64,000 bases of DNA from Capra hircus (GCF_001704415.2 NC_030823.1:70370458-70434457), one strand, 5' to 3'. Positions 32,464 through 43,450 are shown, numbered from the stretch's first letter. Notes: a model not told the origin generated them from the letters alone. Made by a program: numbers and translations.

Positions 32464-33685
32464 TTCCAAAGAATACCATATATAACTGATATTCTGCAAA
32501 AGTGCAAAGGCAAGTCAGCAGAGCAAAAACAGTCTTTTCCACAAACGGTGCTGGGACCATTGGATATGAATATGCAAATATGTAAACTTGGATTTATACC
32601 TTTTAGCATATATAAAAATTAACTCAAAATGGTACATACATGGAAAACCAAGTCTATGAAATATCTGGAAAAACTCTTAAGAAAAAGCCTTTGTGAACTT
32701 CTGTTAAGCAAGATTATTTTTAGACATGGCACCAAAGCATGATCCATTAAAAACTGATAAACTGGACTTCTTAAAATCAAAGTCTTGTACTCGTCATATG
32801 ATACCATCAAGAGAATGAAAAGATGAGTCACAGATTGCCATGCATATGTTGGATGAGAGGCTCAGGTTTAAATTATAGATTTTTTTAAACTCTCAGAGCT
32901 CAGTAATAAAAACACAAACAACCCAGTGTTAAAAGTAGACAAAAATTCAAATAGATGCTTCACCACAGAAAATACCCAGATGGCAAATAAGCATACAAAA
33001 AAGATGCTCAAAATCATTAGTTAGGGAAATGGAAATCCAAACCTCAAGGTACTACTACTGCACACTTATTAGAATGTCTATGATTAAAGACCTTCAGTGC
33101 CAAAACCTGGCAAGAATGCAGAGCAACTGGAATTCTCAGCTACTGCCGGCAGGAATGTGAAAATGGTACAACCGCTTCAGAAGATAGTGAGATGGTTCTT
33201 AAGTAAACATGTACCTAGACGTGATCCAGCTATTCCACTCCCAGGTATTTACCCAGAAGTAATGAAAGCACATGTTCACAGAAAGACCTGTACACAAATA
33301 CCCATTAGCAGTTAGGTGGACAGATAAACTGTGGTATTTATACAGTGGACTTCTACACAGCTATAGAAAGGAATGAACCAGTGATGCGTGCAACAATGGA
33401 TGAATCACAAAATAGTTAAGCCGAGTGAAAAGAATCTGGACCAAAAAAAGTACATAATGCACCATCCCATTCATGTAAAATTTTATAAGATGAACCGAAT
33501 CTATAGTGAGAAAAAGCAGACCAGTGGCTGCCTAAAGCAGGGGCTTAGGGAGGTGTGGAGGAGCGGGGAGAAACTGGAGGGGAAGGTGGATATATTCATT
33601 AGCTCGTGGTGATGGTTTCATGGGGAACGTGTGTCACACTTACCAAAACGCACACTTGATATAGGTGCACTTCATTGTGTGTCTT

Positions 33686-33780
33686 GCCTAGAATATCCCG
33701 CGGACGGAGGAGCCTGGTGCAGGCTACTGTCCATGGGGTTGCAGAGAGTCGGACACGACTGAGCGACTTCACTTTTTCAC
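33686..33780 (+). mobile_element. Bov-tA/Bov-A SINE fragment
   Basis: 3' half only: 'cttgcctagaatatcccgcgg', 'ggaggagcctgg', 'ggttgcagagagtcggacacgactgagcgacttcac'. The body is close to consensus, so this is a fairly recent copy. Confidence 0.85.
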
Positions 33781-34435
33781 TTCACTGTTGTGTGTCAGGT
33801 AGGCCTCAAAAAGCTGTAAAATGAGAAAGAAGGAAAACGGATGTGTCCAGTGCTCCCAGCACCGCTGCTGCAGTCCCTCGCCTAAGGACGGTGGGCCGGA
33901 AGGGCCAAGGCGCTGAGGGGTCCCACAGCCCTCACTCCTAGGCCGCCATGAAGCCCACCCCATCCACACTCACACCTTGGACACTGGATGCAAAGGCAGC
34001 AGGCCGAGGTCCCCACTGCTAGCCCCTCCCTAGGAGACCCCCGTGCTTGCCTGTGGGCTGGGGCTGGCCACGGGGGGAATGTTAGGGGAAATAAGGTCAT
34101 TACAAGACTTGGAGCCCGAGCCCCTGAGAGTTGATACAAATGTCAGAAAACATTTGGTCCGACAGATGCTGGAAAACCCCTTGGAGTAATCTCCTTCCTT
34201 TGCTTCATTAGTCTTTGCCGCCTGTCTGCAACTGCGTCTTTTGGGTAATGGGGGGACTCTGCCCAGTTGCTGTCCTGCAGTCAGGGTCATGGAGTGGGGA
34301 CGGTGAGGAGGACAGTTCAGGAGCTCAGGACCGAGGATTCACTGTGATAGGATCTCAATATAATTGGGGTTTCTACTTCTCGGATTCACAAGGGTATGAT
34401 TTTTTTTTAATTATTTTTTAAAGCTTTTTCTCTTA
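33781..34435. other. Intergenic, no gene recognised
   Basis: Mixed-composition non-coding sequence; 33850-34080 is GC-rich. No repeat or exon identified. Confidence 0.5.
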
Positions 34436-34650
34436 AAAAATTAAAAAAAAAATTTATTCAGTTAGTTGGCTGCATCAGCTCTTTCTGGCGTCATGCAGTA
34501 TCCTTTGTTGCGGCTACAGGCTCTCTAGTTGTGGCTTGAAGACTTAGTTGTCCTGAGGTATGTGGGATCTTAGTTCTCCGACCAGGGATCGAACTGGTGT
34601 CTCCGGCATCACAAGGCAGATTCTGAACCACTGGACCAAGTCCCCAAGGA
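34436..34650 (-). mobile_element. CHR-2-type SINE
   Basis: Antisense copy with a T/A-rich tail at the left, then 'ggctctctagttgtggcttg', 'gtgggatcttagttctccgaccagggatcgaac' and 'gattctgaaccactggacc'. Confidence 0.75.
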
Positions 34651-34967
34651 TTTGATTTCTTTCCTGTTAATACACTTGTTTATTACATGTAATTACATTT
34701 TATGTTTTCATAAGGCTTTTAAAGTGTATACATTTTTTAAAATTGCTATGAGGATCTACCTACTCCACTAGAAGTTGAGACAGTTTGCCACCCTATTCCC
34801 AAAAAGCCCTGCGGAAGGACTTGGGGGTAGTTTATTCTGTTCCTCAATTCAGAAATTCTCTTGCACTCGATCTATCTGGTTTGTGCCAAAGCAGATTCAG
34901 CTCACCCTCTTGCTAGGCAGAAGAAGACCCAGAAATTTCAGCCTGCTGTACTTAAGTTTAAAATGAT

Positions 34968-35075
34968 TCAGTTCAGTTCAGCCGCTCAGTCGTGTCTGAC
35001 AATTTTCGACCCCATGGACTGTAGCACTCCAGGCCTCTTTGTCCATCACCAACTCCCGGAGCCCATGTTTAGAGT
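34968..35075 (-). mobile_element. BovB 3'-end fragment
   Basis: Antisense: TTCAGTTCAGCCGCTCAGTCGTGTCTGAC type start, 'gaccccatggactgtagcactccagg', 'ccatcaccaactcccggagc'. The remainder is lost. Confidence 0.82.
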
Positions 35076-35294
35076 CTACATAATCAGGAGGCCTCAGTAG
35101 TTCTGCTGGGACCCAGATGTTCAGGACAACAAGACTTGAGGACTTGGTCCGTCTTGTGGGGTAGATTCCCAAAGTGCCAGAATAGACTCGTCTTCCCGAC
35201 CCCCACACCTCCACTGTGGCATCCTGTCATCCCTGTCCCCTTTGTCTGAAAAGTAGATCTAATCTGCCCCCTTCCTGCCCTTCTCAACTGGAAA

Positions 35295-35700
35295 CACTAA
35301 TAACGATAATAACTGACACCAGGGCACTCAGATGGCCAGGCACAGTGTGAACCCTTCACATATGCTGGCTTGCTCAGTCTCTCAGTCACGTCTTTGTGAC
35401 CCCACGGACAGTAGCCTGACAGGCTCCTCTGTCTACAGGATTCTTCAGGCAAGAATGCTGGAGTGGGTTGTCATTTCCTTCTCCAGGGGATCCTCCCAAC
35501 CCAGGGATCAAACCCTCATCTCCTGCGTTGGCAGGTGGATTCTTTACCACTGAGCAACCCGGGAAGCCCCTGAACCCATTATATATATTACCCAGCAAAT
35601 CCTCATGACAATGCTATCAGAGGGGTAGCATGATTATTCCCAGCTTACAAATGAGGAAATTGAGCCAAAAAGAGATGAGAAGAGGGTACAGAGTTTCCAG
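35295..35700 (-). mobile_element. MIR SINE split by Bov-tA
   Basis: Antisense MIR in two pieces. The left piece (35295-35356) has 'taataactgacaccagggc'. The right piece (35571-35700) has 'tcctcatgacaatgctatcagaggggtag' and 'ttacaaatgaggaaattgagcc'. The pieces join when the SINE is removed. Confidence 0.75.
35357..35570 (-). mobile_element. Bov-tA SINE inside MIR
   Basis: Antisense copy: 'tgctcagtctctcagtcacg', 'ggcaagaatgctggagtggg', 'cttctccaggggatcctccc', head end 'gcaacccgggaagcccc'. TGAACCC flanks it (35348-35354 and 35571-35577). Confidence 0.9.
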
Positions 35701-35714
35701 CTTTGTTTTGGGAG

Positions 35715-36200
35715 TTTTTGTTGTTGTTGTTTTAGTTTAAATTTTTTTCTTTATCGTAAATTACACACAACATAAAATTTATCATCTTAGCCATTTAAAA
35801 AAATGTACAGTTCAGTAGTGTTAAATATATTCACATTGCTATTCATCCATCTGCAAAACTCTTTGCCTTTTGCAAAACTGAAGCTCTGTACCCATTAAAC
35901 ACCAGCTCCGCCTCCACCCAGCCCCTGGCACCCACCATTCCACTTTCTGACTCTAAGGTGCCCCCATACCCGTCCATGGGATTCTCCAGGCAAGAATACT
36001 GGAGTTGATTGCCGTTTCCTTCTCCAGGGGATCTTCCCGACCCAGGGATCGAACCTGGGTCTCCCTCATTGGAGGCAGACACTTTAACCTCTGAGCCACC
36101 AGGGAAGCCCCATAAGGATGGAATCATACAGTATATGTCTTTTTGAGACTGGCTTACTTCACCTAGCATAATGTCTTCAAGGCTCATCCGTTTTGTAGCC
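35715..36200 (-). mobile_element. L1M 3' UTR fragment, split by Bov-tA
   Basis: Antisense L1 blocks: 'aacataaaatttatcatcttagcc', 'tgtacagttcagtagtgttaaa', 'ctgtacccattaaacaccag', then after the SINE 'ggaatcatacagtatatgtctttttgagactgg' and 'agcataatgtcttcaaggctcatcc'. No coding. Confidence 0.78.
35969..36107 (-). mobile_element. Bov-tA SINE fragment
   Basis: Antisense: 'gtccatgggattctccaggc', 'cttctccaggggatcttccc', head end 'gagccaccagggaagcccc'. CCCCATA occurs on both sides (35962-35968 and 36108-36114) as a probable target-site duplication. It disrupts the L1 fragment. Confidence 0.88.
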
Positions 36201-36369
36201 TGTGGCAGAATTTCACAGAGGGTCAGTTTTGCAAGATGAAAAGAATTCTGGAGATGTGTGGTGGTGATTTGTACAACAATGCAAATGAACTTAATGCCAT
36301 GTGAAAATGGTTAATTTTAAGTTATTTGTATTTTACTACAGTTAAAATAACAACAACAAAACAGATGAG

Positions 36370-36541
36370 GAGGGACTTTCCTGGTGCTTCAGTGACTGAG
36401 AGACTCAGAGCTCCCAGTAAAGGGGGACACAGTTTGATCCCTGGTCAGGGAACTAGACCCTACATGCCTCGACTAAGAGTTCACATGCCACAACGAAGAC
36501 CCAGTGGAGCCAAGTAAATAAATTAAAAAAAAAAAAAAAAA
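36370..36541 (+). mobile_element. CHR-2-type SINE
   Basis: Sense: 'gggactttcctggtgcttcag', 'gtttgatccctggtcaggga', 'cacatgccacaacgaagaccc', ending in an 18-base A-run (36524-36541). Confidence 0.8.
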
Positions 36542-37190
36542 ACCCGCCAATAGATGAGGAGCTGTGCTCAAGGACACACAGTCAGAGCAGACCCATACCC
36601 ATGGGTGGGCACAGGGTCCAGCACTGCACCTAACCGCCGCCAGGAACAGAAGCGCCGCACAGAAAGCCTGAAGCCCCCAGGCCTTCCAGGTCATCACGCA
36701 GCTGTGCGCGGCTGCAGATTCAGACCTGGGGCTTACTGTCAGCAGGAGTGAGCAGTCTGCGCGGGGCTCTCAGATCCAACAGGATGATCTGGCTTTAGGA
36801 AGACAGAGAAAAGCACCAGTGTGCGGGGAGGGGAGACAACCTGAGGTCTGGGAGCCTCCAGATGGCGGAGCTGGGCGGTAGGTGGTGTGAGGGTGGCTGT
36901 GCCAAGGAGCCGAGGTGAAAGAGGGGCGGGGGGGCGCTGACCTGCTTCCCTTACTTCTGTGGGGGCTCCTGGAGGAACAGAGGACCATCAGACCCTCTTC
37001 TGTGGGCAGGGACTAGGGGAAAAGGGCGGCAGGAGAGAGGGGCAGAGGCCAAATGGGCACAGTGGCCAGCTCACCAGGTCCTCCAGACCCCAGCCCCCTC
37101 CACGTGTCATAGACAGGACCGTGCCCTGCCCTGGGGAGCATTTTCTTCCCATAATCACATCTCACCCCCTTTAAGAGAAGGAGTGAAAGG
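36542..37190. other. Intergenic, GC-rich, no gene recognised
   Basis: G-rich patch at 36895-36940. Many chance open frames; none has a domain or plausible splice sites. Confidence 0.5.
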
Positions 37191-37192
37191 AA

Positions 37193-37377
37193 GAAAGTGA
37201 AGTCGCTCAGTCGTGTCTAACTCTGCGACCCCATGGACCATAACCTACCAGGCTCCTCTGTCCATGGGATTTTCCAGGCAAGAGTACTGAGGTGGGTTGC
37301 CATTGCCTTCTCCAGGGGATCTTCCCGACCCAGTGTCCCACACAGCAGGGCAGACTCTTTACCGTGAGGGAAGCCAC
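37193..37377 (-). mobile_element. Bov-tA SINE
   Basis: Antisense: 'agtgaagtcgctcagtcgtg', 'ggcaagagtactgaggtggg', 'cttctccaggggatcttccc', 'actctttaccgtgaggg'. The head is damaged. Confidence 0.88.
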
Positions 37378-38750
37378 GAGAGAAGGAGTGGATGACCACT
37401 AAGAAAATTTCCTTTTTATCAACAGTTTTAGGTGGTTTTCAAGAATTCAGATAAGGAAAAGACATATAAATAATGTGACAAAGATCACTGGAGAAAACGC
37501 ATACTTGAACGTGAGGGCAACAGGAATAGATGACCTTTTTTCTCTCTGATTTGTCCCTGACCTGGCGCGTCTTTTGCTGGGATGCTAGCCCTCTCTCCCC
37601 ATTTCCTGATCCCCAGGGGTAAGGCCAGGAGAGCACTCCAAGGAGCGGGTTGGACGGAGGCTTGCTGGTTGTCTGGGCAAGGGTTGGGATGGGATTACGG
37701 TGGCGCGCCCCCTGCAGAGGGAACCCAGGGACAGAGGAGGAAGGTGCTACCTGTGCGTGCAGGTGAGGCTACCACACCCTGGCTTATCTGGGGCCTCATC
37801 CTAACAGGCACGGACTCCAAACTGGGCTGTGGGTGCTCCTCTGGGGCCAGGTGACCTTGACATATTGGTCTGGAGACAGGATCACCTCCCAGGGAATTCT
37901 TGGAGCTGAGGACATCCTCTGATGAGGTGAGTGAGTCCTGCATCTGTCCCTTGCCAGAGGAGGCTGGCCTGTCTCTGCCCGGTTGCAGCCTGTGGCCAAC
38001 CCTGGGAGTCTTCAGGCTGTGAAGGCGCCCGTCCAGGGTCACCCAGTTAAGATTTCCCAGCAGAGGGCTGGGGGCAGGGCTCAGGAAACACACACCCTGG
38101 GAATTAGCTCCATGTGCGCACACATCTACCTTGCCTTTCCTAACTGCTCTGGGTGGGTGCCCCCAGCAGTAGCAGAGCGGGTTCAAGCACTGAGCTTTAC
38201 TGCAGCTTCAACCAACCTCCTACTCCCTGGGGACATGAACAGAGGTGCTTAAAGAGACCTGATCAAGAAGTCAAAGAGGCGACGCAAACACCAAGACTGT
38301 GCTCCCACCCTCCCGGGTCCCTGGGGCGCCCTCCCTCTCGCACACACCTAGATGTCACCACCCTCACACACACCTAGGTACCACACCTAGACGTCACCCC
38401 CGCCTCCTGTGTCTGCCCCAGTGCCCACAGCCTTCTCTCTTTAGACCCTGCACAAGGCACGGGTTTTGCACCATCCAGTCTTGTGAGGATGGTGTGCACG
38501 TGTAACCTTATCTGAGGCCATATTTCTTAAAGCAAGTTGAGGCCAGATTTCTGACAACTCTTGGCTTATAAACCCTTGGGGCCGCAAGGCAGTGAGCTGA
38601 CCAGCCTCACCAGTTCTGCTGGGCTGCAAACAGCACTAGAGCGAGCCAGGGAGCCCGATCAAGAGAGGACGCCTCGGCTCATGCTGCTGTGTTCGACAAC
38701 CTCCAAAGCTTTGGGTAGGTAGCCCTGCTGTCCGTAAGCAGACAGGAGAA
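37378..38750. other. Intergenic, no gene recognised
   Basis: GC-moderate sequence with chance open frames (for example 37695-38186 on the minus strand, 163 codons, no domain). A small repeat with a CRE-like motif lies at 38343-38398. Confidence 0.5.
38343..38398. repeat. Short degenerate tandem repeat with CRE-like motif
   Basis: CACACCTAG occurs three times (about 38343, 38368 and 38382). It is followed by ATGTCACC, GTACC and ACGTCACC. The last unit contains ACGTCA, a half CRE. Confidence 0.65.
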
Positions 38751-38754
38751 AAGC

Positions 38755-38888
38755 GTCATAATAAGAGAAGAGCTAGCTGGTGTTTACTGTACGTGTGCCA
38801 GGCCCCGGGCATTTACATGCGTTATTTAAAATCCTCTGCATAACTTTAGAAGTTAGTACTGGAAGTTAGGTACTACCTTGTGGTAGTA
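38755..38888 (-). mobile_element. MIR SINE fragment
   Basis: Antisense MIR end: 'taagagaagagctagctggtg', 'tgtgccaggccccgggcatttacatgcg', 'ttaaaatcctctgcataac'. Truncated by the SINE that follows. Confidence 0.65.
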
Positions 38889-39088
38889 TGGGCTTCTTTG
38901 GCGGCTCAGATGGTAAAGAGTCTACCAGCAATGAGGGAGGCATAAGTTTAATCCCTGGGTTGGCAAGATCCCCTGCATAAGAGAATGGCAACCCACTCCG
39001 ATAGTCTAGCCTGAAGAAGTCCATGGACAGAGGAGCCTGGTGGGCGACAGTCCGTGGGTCGGACACAACTGAGCAAATAATGCTTGCA
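38889..39088 (+). mobile_element. Bov-tA SINE
   Basis: Sense: 'gggcttctttggcggctcag', 'tttaatccctgggttggc', 'gagaatggcaacccactccg', 'gtccatggacagaggagcctgg', 'ggtcggacacaactgagc'. Confidence 0.9.
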
Positions 39089-40139
39089 CTTTATGTCCTT
39101 ATAAGATAGGAGAACCAGACCTCACGGACCAGAGAGCCGGTTCTCAAAATGGACTGCATTTGTCCAACAACCATAATTGTACCATAACCAGTGTTTCTCG
39201 CCTTCCAGCAGCAGCAGCAGCTCCTGAGGCTCCCACCCCGGAGGTCCTGATTCGGTGAGTCTGGCGGGGAGCCTGGACTTGCACTTCTCGAAGGCGCACG
39301 AGCGGGTGGCACTCGTGGTCCCAGGAGGAACCCTTTAAGTGGCACTGCCCCACACCACACTTAGGACGCCCGGCCTCCCGCAGAGACCACCTGAGCCTCT
39401 CCCAACCCCCGGTGCTGTCAGCTCATGGTCTTCACCTAGGAAACCCAGCCACTGCATGAGCAAGGCATCGCTGCCATCTTGGCTAGACAGCATGTCTCCC
39501 CAAAACACAAGGTGCAAGGGTGGGGCAGACACAAACTCACGGCCCTGTGTGTACCCAAGATGCAGAACTTTTCAAAGTCGGCGAGACACTTCAGAGCTCT
39601 ACGAGGCTACTTACCTATAACTGAGTTGTCTTTGTCCTCAGTTGGTGGAAGCAGGTGGGGGTCAGGGTCACGGTGATGGGACTTCAAGGCCCTCTCAGCT
39701 AATTGCCGCTTCTGTCATTGCAGCTCTGGCCACTGTCTAAACTGACCCTGACCAGCACTGTTTCACTAACACCCCGTCCTCTGACTGTGTGAAAGCACTG
39801 TGGGGGCAGACTCCTGTCAGCCTTCTTCCCACTGTTGCCAAACAGCTAGAACAGCAGCTGCACACAGGATGTGGGCAAGAAAGATGTCTTGAAAGAAGAG
39901 ACAGGTGGGCAGTGGACAAACAGATGAAGACATGAAAGACCAAATGCAGAGGACCACAGGCAGGCCCTGGAGAGTGCCAAGCATGACTTGGTGAGAAGCT
40001 GGAATAGGAACTTGAGAAGAGAAACCAGAAGAAAGACTCTGTTCTGAGACACTCAGCTCCCTGAACCTTCTTTCTAGAAATATTTTCAACAGGTGTGAGA
40101 GGTGGGGCCTGGTGTCCTGCCCACGCAGTCATATGAACA
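39089..40139. other. Intergenic, possible old DNA-transposon trace
   Basis: 39180-39350 recalls a hAT-Charlie-type repeat ('ctcccaccccggaggtcctgattcgg', 'gcctggacttgcacttctcg'). An (AGC)-type run of five units lies near 39209. The rest shows nothing recognisable. Confidence 0.4.
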
Positions 40140-40870
40140 GAGGTGTATTCGTCTGCTAGGGCTGCCCTTACAAATGTCACACACCGGATGGAGGAAGCAA
40201 CAGAAATTGACACCCCACAGGTCTGGAGGCCGGAAGTCTGAGATCCAGGTGTGGGCGGGGCCAGTTCCTTCTACAGGCTGTGAGAAGTACCCGTTCCATC
40301 CTCGCTCCTGGCTTCTGGTGGTTTGCAGACATCTCTGATATGACTTGGCTTGTAGAAGCACGACCTTTCTCTGCTTAAAGCATCACATGGGCATTTTCCC
40401 TGTGTACCTGTCTCCAAATTTCCCTGTTTAACAAGAACACCAGTCATATTAGATGAGGACCCACTGAAATGACCTTGTCTTTTTTTTTTTTTTCAAATGT
40501 TCTCCCATCCTATGGGTTGCCTTTTAGCTATCTCTCTCTTACAAACACTATCTGTCTGTTTCAGGTCTTAGTTGCAGCATTCAGGATCTACCACTGTGGT
40601 GCGTGGACTCTCTAGTTGTGGTGCACAGCTTGATTGTTCTGCAGCATGTGAGATCTTAATTCCTTGACCAGGGATCAAACCCGCGTCCTCTGCATTGCAA
40701 GGTGTATTCTTAGCCACTGGACCACCAGGGAAATCCCTGAATGACCTTGTCTTTAATTATATCTGCAATGACTCTATTTCCAAGTAAGGTCACATTCTGC
40801 CATACTGGTGGTTAGGACTCCAGCATAACTTTTCTGGGGGGTATGTATTTCAACCCCACACAGAGGTCTA
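40140..40870 (-). mobile_element. MLT1-like LTR split by a CHR-2 SINE
   Basis: Antisense: 'gtattcgtctgctagggctgcc', 'ggtctggaggccggaagtctgag', 'ccctgtttaacaagaacaccagtc', then after the SINE 'tttccaagtaaggtcacattctgcc' and 'tatgtatttcaaccccacac'. Both halves follow the same LTR consensus in order. Confidence 0.65.
40481..40738 (-). mobile_element. CHR-2-type SINE inside LTR
   Basis: Antisense copy with poly(T) at 40481-40493, 'gtggtgcacagcttgattg', 'ccttgaccagggatcaaacccgcg', 'cactggaccaccagggaaatccc'. The flanks share ATGACCTTGTCT (40469-40480 and 40741-40752) as a target-site duplication. Confidence 0.88.
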
Positions 40871-41002
40871 TGTAGCAGTTGTGCTTTCAGGTACAATTTC
40901 CAAAAGTAGGACCTTTTCTTTAGTTGCTAGCGGTTATCTGTTAACACAGCTCTTAAGCCTGTGAGGAAAATACGCTAGAGGCAGTGTGAAAGTAAGACCA
41001 GG

Positions 41003-41130
41003 TGGGACTTCCCTGGCGGTCCAATGGTTAAAATTCCTTGCTACCATACAGGGGGCATGGGTTTGATCCCCGGTCGGGGAACTGGGGTCCAAGACGCCCA
41101 TCAGTGTGGCCAAAATTTTTTTTAAAAGAG
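41003..41130 (+). mobile_element. CHR-2-type SINE fragment
   Basis: Sense: 'gtgggacttccctggcgg', 'gcatgggtttgatccccgg', 'gtcggggaactgg', ending with a T/A-rich tail. The 3' body is short. Confidence 0.75.
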
Positions 41131-41589
41131 AAAGAAGAAAGTAAGACCATGAGAAGACCCGCTGAGGAGGTGGGCTGAGGTGCTTGTCCCCAGGACAGTG
41201 GACTTCAGACCATACCAGCCGAGCAGCTGCACCTGCTTCCTGGAGCTGGCGGATAGACTGAAGGGCTGAGGGTGGACCAGAATGCAAGCCCCATCCCCCA
41301 GGTGCTGCTGGGACTGGACTCGGCTCTCCTCCAGGAGGCGGCCTTCCTGAACCCAGCCCACTACCTCCTGGCAAGAGCAAAATGACCAGGGGAACAAAAA
41401 GGCTCATGGTCCCCTTGCAGACGTCCCTTTCTGGTGCTTCCGGTCCCAGATGCAAATTTCAACACTGCCCCCTCTCTGCCACCTCTTTTGTGTGGCACAG
41501 GAAGGAAGGAAGGTCGCTTTCGGGGGTGACCCACCTGAGCCAGGCTGAGCTACTGCAGTGCCGCCCCACGCCACTGTTTCAGGGCCTTT
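41131..41589. other. Intergenic, no gene recognised
   Basis: GC-moderate; nothing recognisable. Confidence 0.5.
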
Positions 41590-42030
41590 CCTCCTGCCTT
41601 GCATTCTCGATTTCACATATAAGGGATATTGTATATCTGTCTTTCTCTTTCTAACTTACTTCACTTAGTATGGCAATCTCTAGTTGCATCTGTGTAGTTG
41701 CAAATGGCATTGTTTCGTCCTTTTGTATGGCTAATATTCCATTGTACATATGAACCACATCGTCTTCATCCATTCCTCTTTTCATGGACATTTAGGCTGT
41801 TTCCATGTTTTCGCTGTTGTGATTCGTGCTGCTATGAACATCAGGATGCATGTATCCTTTTGAATTATAGTTTTGTCCAAGTATCTGTCCAGGAGTGGGA
41901 TTGCTGGATCATATGGTAGTTTGATTTTTAGTTTTCTGAAGAACTTCCGTACTGTTTTCCAGAGTGGCTGCACCAGCTTATATTCCCACCAGCAATGTAG
42001 GAGAGTTCCCTTTTCTCCACACCCTCTCTA
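41590..42030 (-). mobile_element. L1 3' fragment
   Basis: Antisense L1: 'tctaacttacttcacttagtatggc', 'atggctaatattccattgtacatatg', 'ttgtccaagtatctgtccaggagtgggattgctggatc', 'gtggctgcaccagcttatattcccaccagc'. A short stretch of the ORF2 end (KFFRKLKIKLPYDPAIPLL on the minus strand) is readable. Confidence 0.88.
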
Positions 42031-42162
42031 GCATCTATTTCAATAAACTAGGTTTTCAGGCTTTGACCCATAGCTCCTAATTAAGGCAGCAGCCAATAAC
42101 TACATAAAACAATTTATTGGAAAACAACTTTCAATCTGAGGTATCATGCCTAATTTAGTGAC

Positions 42163-42392
42163 TGTAGGTAGTGATAAAGAAACTGCCTGCCATTATTGGA
42201 GACACAAGAGACATGGGTTCGATCCCTGGGTTGGGAATATCCCCTGGAGGAGGAAATGGCAACCCGCTCCAGTATTCTTGCCTGGAAAATTCCAGGGACA
42301 GAGAAGTCTAGTGGGCTACAGTCCATGGGATCGCAAAGAGTTAGACATAACTGACAGGTTGAGCACAGACACACACAAGCACACACATACAG
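42163..42392 (+). mobile_element. Bov-tA SINE
   Basis: Sense, with a diverged head: 'gataaagaaactgcctgcc', 'catgggttcgatccctggg', 'ggaggaggaaatggcaacccg', 'gtccatgggatcgcaaagag', ending in a CACACA-rich tail. Confidence 0.88.
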
Positions 42393-43085
42393 GTAGAATT
42401 TAGCTGGTTTTGGATTCGCCAGGAGTTTGGCAAAATCACACATGCCACGTGTGTCTACCTGCCTGTGACCCTCGGCTAACCTCAGGCCGCCCTGCGTGCC
42501 TCCCTCCACTCGACCCTCTGGGCCTCCTCATCCACACCCACATCTGCGCCTTCCATTACGGTTTACCTTGGATGACCCCCGTATCTCTATGTATCTCCTT
42601 CCCAGATTGTCTGTCTGTTGTGTTTCGGAGTCTCCACTGGGAGGGCCCCAGACACTTCAGATCTCCAGACCTGGGCCAGCCTGCGCACCTCCCAGAGCTC
42701 CTCCTCTTTATCCCAGGAACATCAGTCCCGGGCTGCACACCCAGGAGACTGCGTGTCCACCTCAGCTCCTCCCGCCTGTGTCTCACCCACCTTGAGTCAC
42801 CAACCACATCCCAGTCATTCTACTTTCTAACTAGGTGTCGTCTTCGCCCCGGTGCCTTGGCTAAGGCACCTTCAGGTGCCCAGAACCCCACAAGACCCTC
42901 TTGTCTGTGCCCTGTCTCCAAGCATAACACCTACCTTTCTTCTTGACTCTGATGTGATTTTTGTAAATGCACATGGTTATGCTCCTACCATCCCCTGCCG
43001 AGGGCCTATCAGTGGCTTTCTGTCACTGTCAGGCTAAAGCACAACTGCCTTAGCAAAGATTTAAGAAGTTTTAACACCTGATTCA
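42393..43085. other. Intergenic, probably old L2 in part
   Basis: C-rich non-coding sequence. 42760-43080 may be degraded L2 upstream of the clearer tail. The 178-codon open frame at 42410-42946 has no domain and is rejected. Confidence 0.4.
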
Positions 43086-43450
43086 GCCTCTTGCTTCCCA
43101 GTAGCATCTTGATACACACCCAGGACTATCCCTTGTTCTCCATGTCTGACACTGTCCCCCATCCCAGCTCTTATCTCTCTGGCCAACCTCTGCTTGACCT
43201 TTAAAACCCAGCTCAAGGGTCACCTCCTGGGGAGCCTTTGGTAATCCCCAAGGTGAGGTAGGTGATGCTCTAACACAGACCCTGAGCATATGGACTTAAC
43301 TCTTTCAAAGCACTTAAAACACTATATGGCCGTGATCAGTTATTTTCTTTTCTTTTCTCAATCCAACCAGGCTCTGAGTCTTAGAGAACAGAACTGTGTC
43401 TTTGTCATCACGGGATCCCCAGCACCTAGAACACGGCCTGGCACATCCAA
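43086..43450 (+). mobile_element. L2 LINE 3' end
   Basis: Sense L2 tail: 'gacctttaaaacccagctcaagggtcacctcc', 'gagcctttggtaatccccaagg', 'cagaactgtgtctttgtcatc', 'gcacctagaacacggcctggcac'. Confidence 0.65.

Larger units (their letters stand above)
30290..33680 (+). mobile_element. L1M LINE, internally deleted and multiply interrupted
   Basis: Sense orientation. 30290-31043 matches the L1M 5' leader ('agtctgggcagactcaagcc', 'aaaatatctagcacccaataaagtaaaatt', 'ggcatccaataaaaaaaattacaaggcatgcaaag'). At 31395 the sequence jumps to the C-terminal part of ORF2 ('ctaacatcagtacttagtgaaagactgaatacc') and runs through the 3' UTR to about 33680. ORF1 and most of ORF2 are missing. Younger insertions interrupt it at 31052-31394 and about 32091-32463. 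All frames are broken. Confidence 0.8.

Noticed and set aside
37695..38186. 163-codon minus-strand open frame
   Set aside because: No domain, no promoter, no splice sites in agreement; chance.
40934..41455. 173-codon minus-strand open frame
   Set aside because: It overlaps a CHR-2 SINE and shows no domain.
42410..42946. 178-codon open frame (+)
   Set aside because: C-rich, proline/serine-rich and without recognisable domains; probably degraded L2 sequence read by chance.
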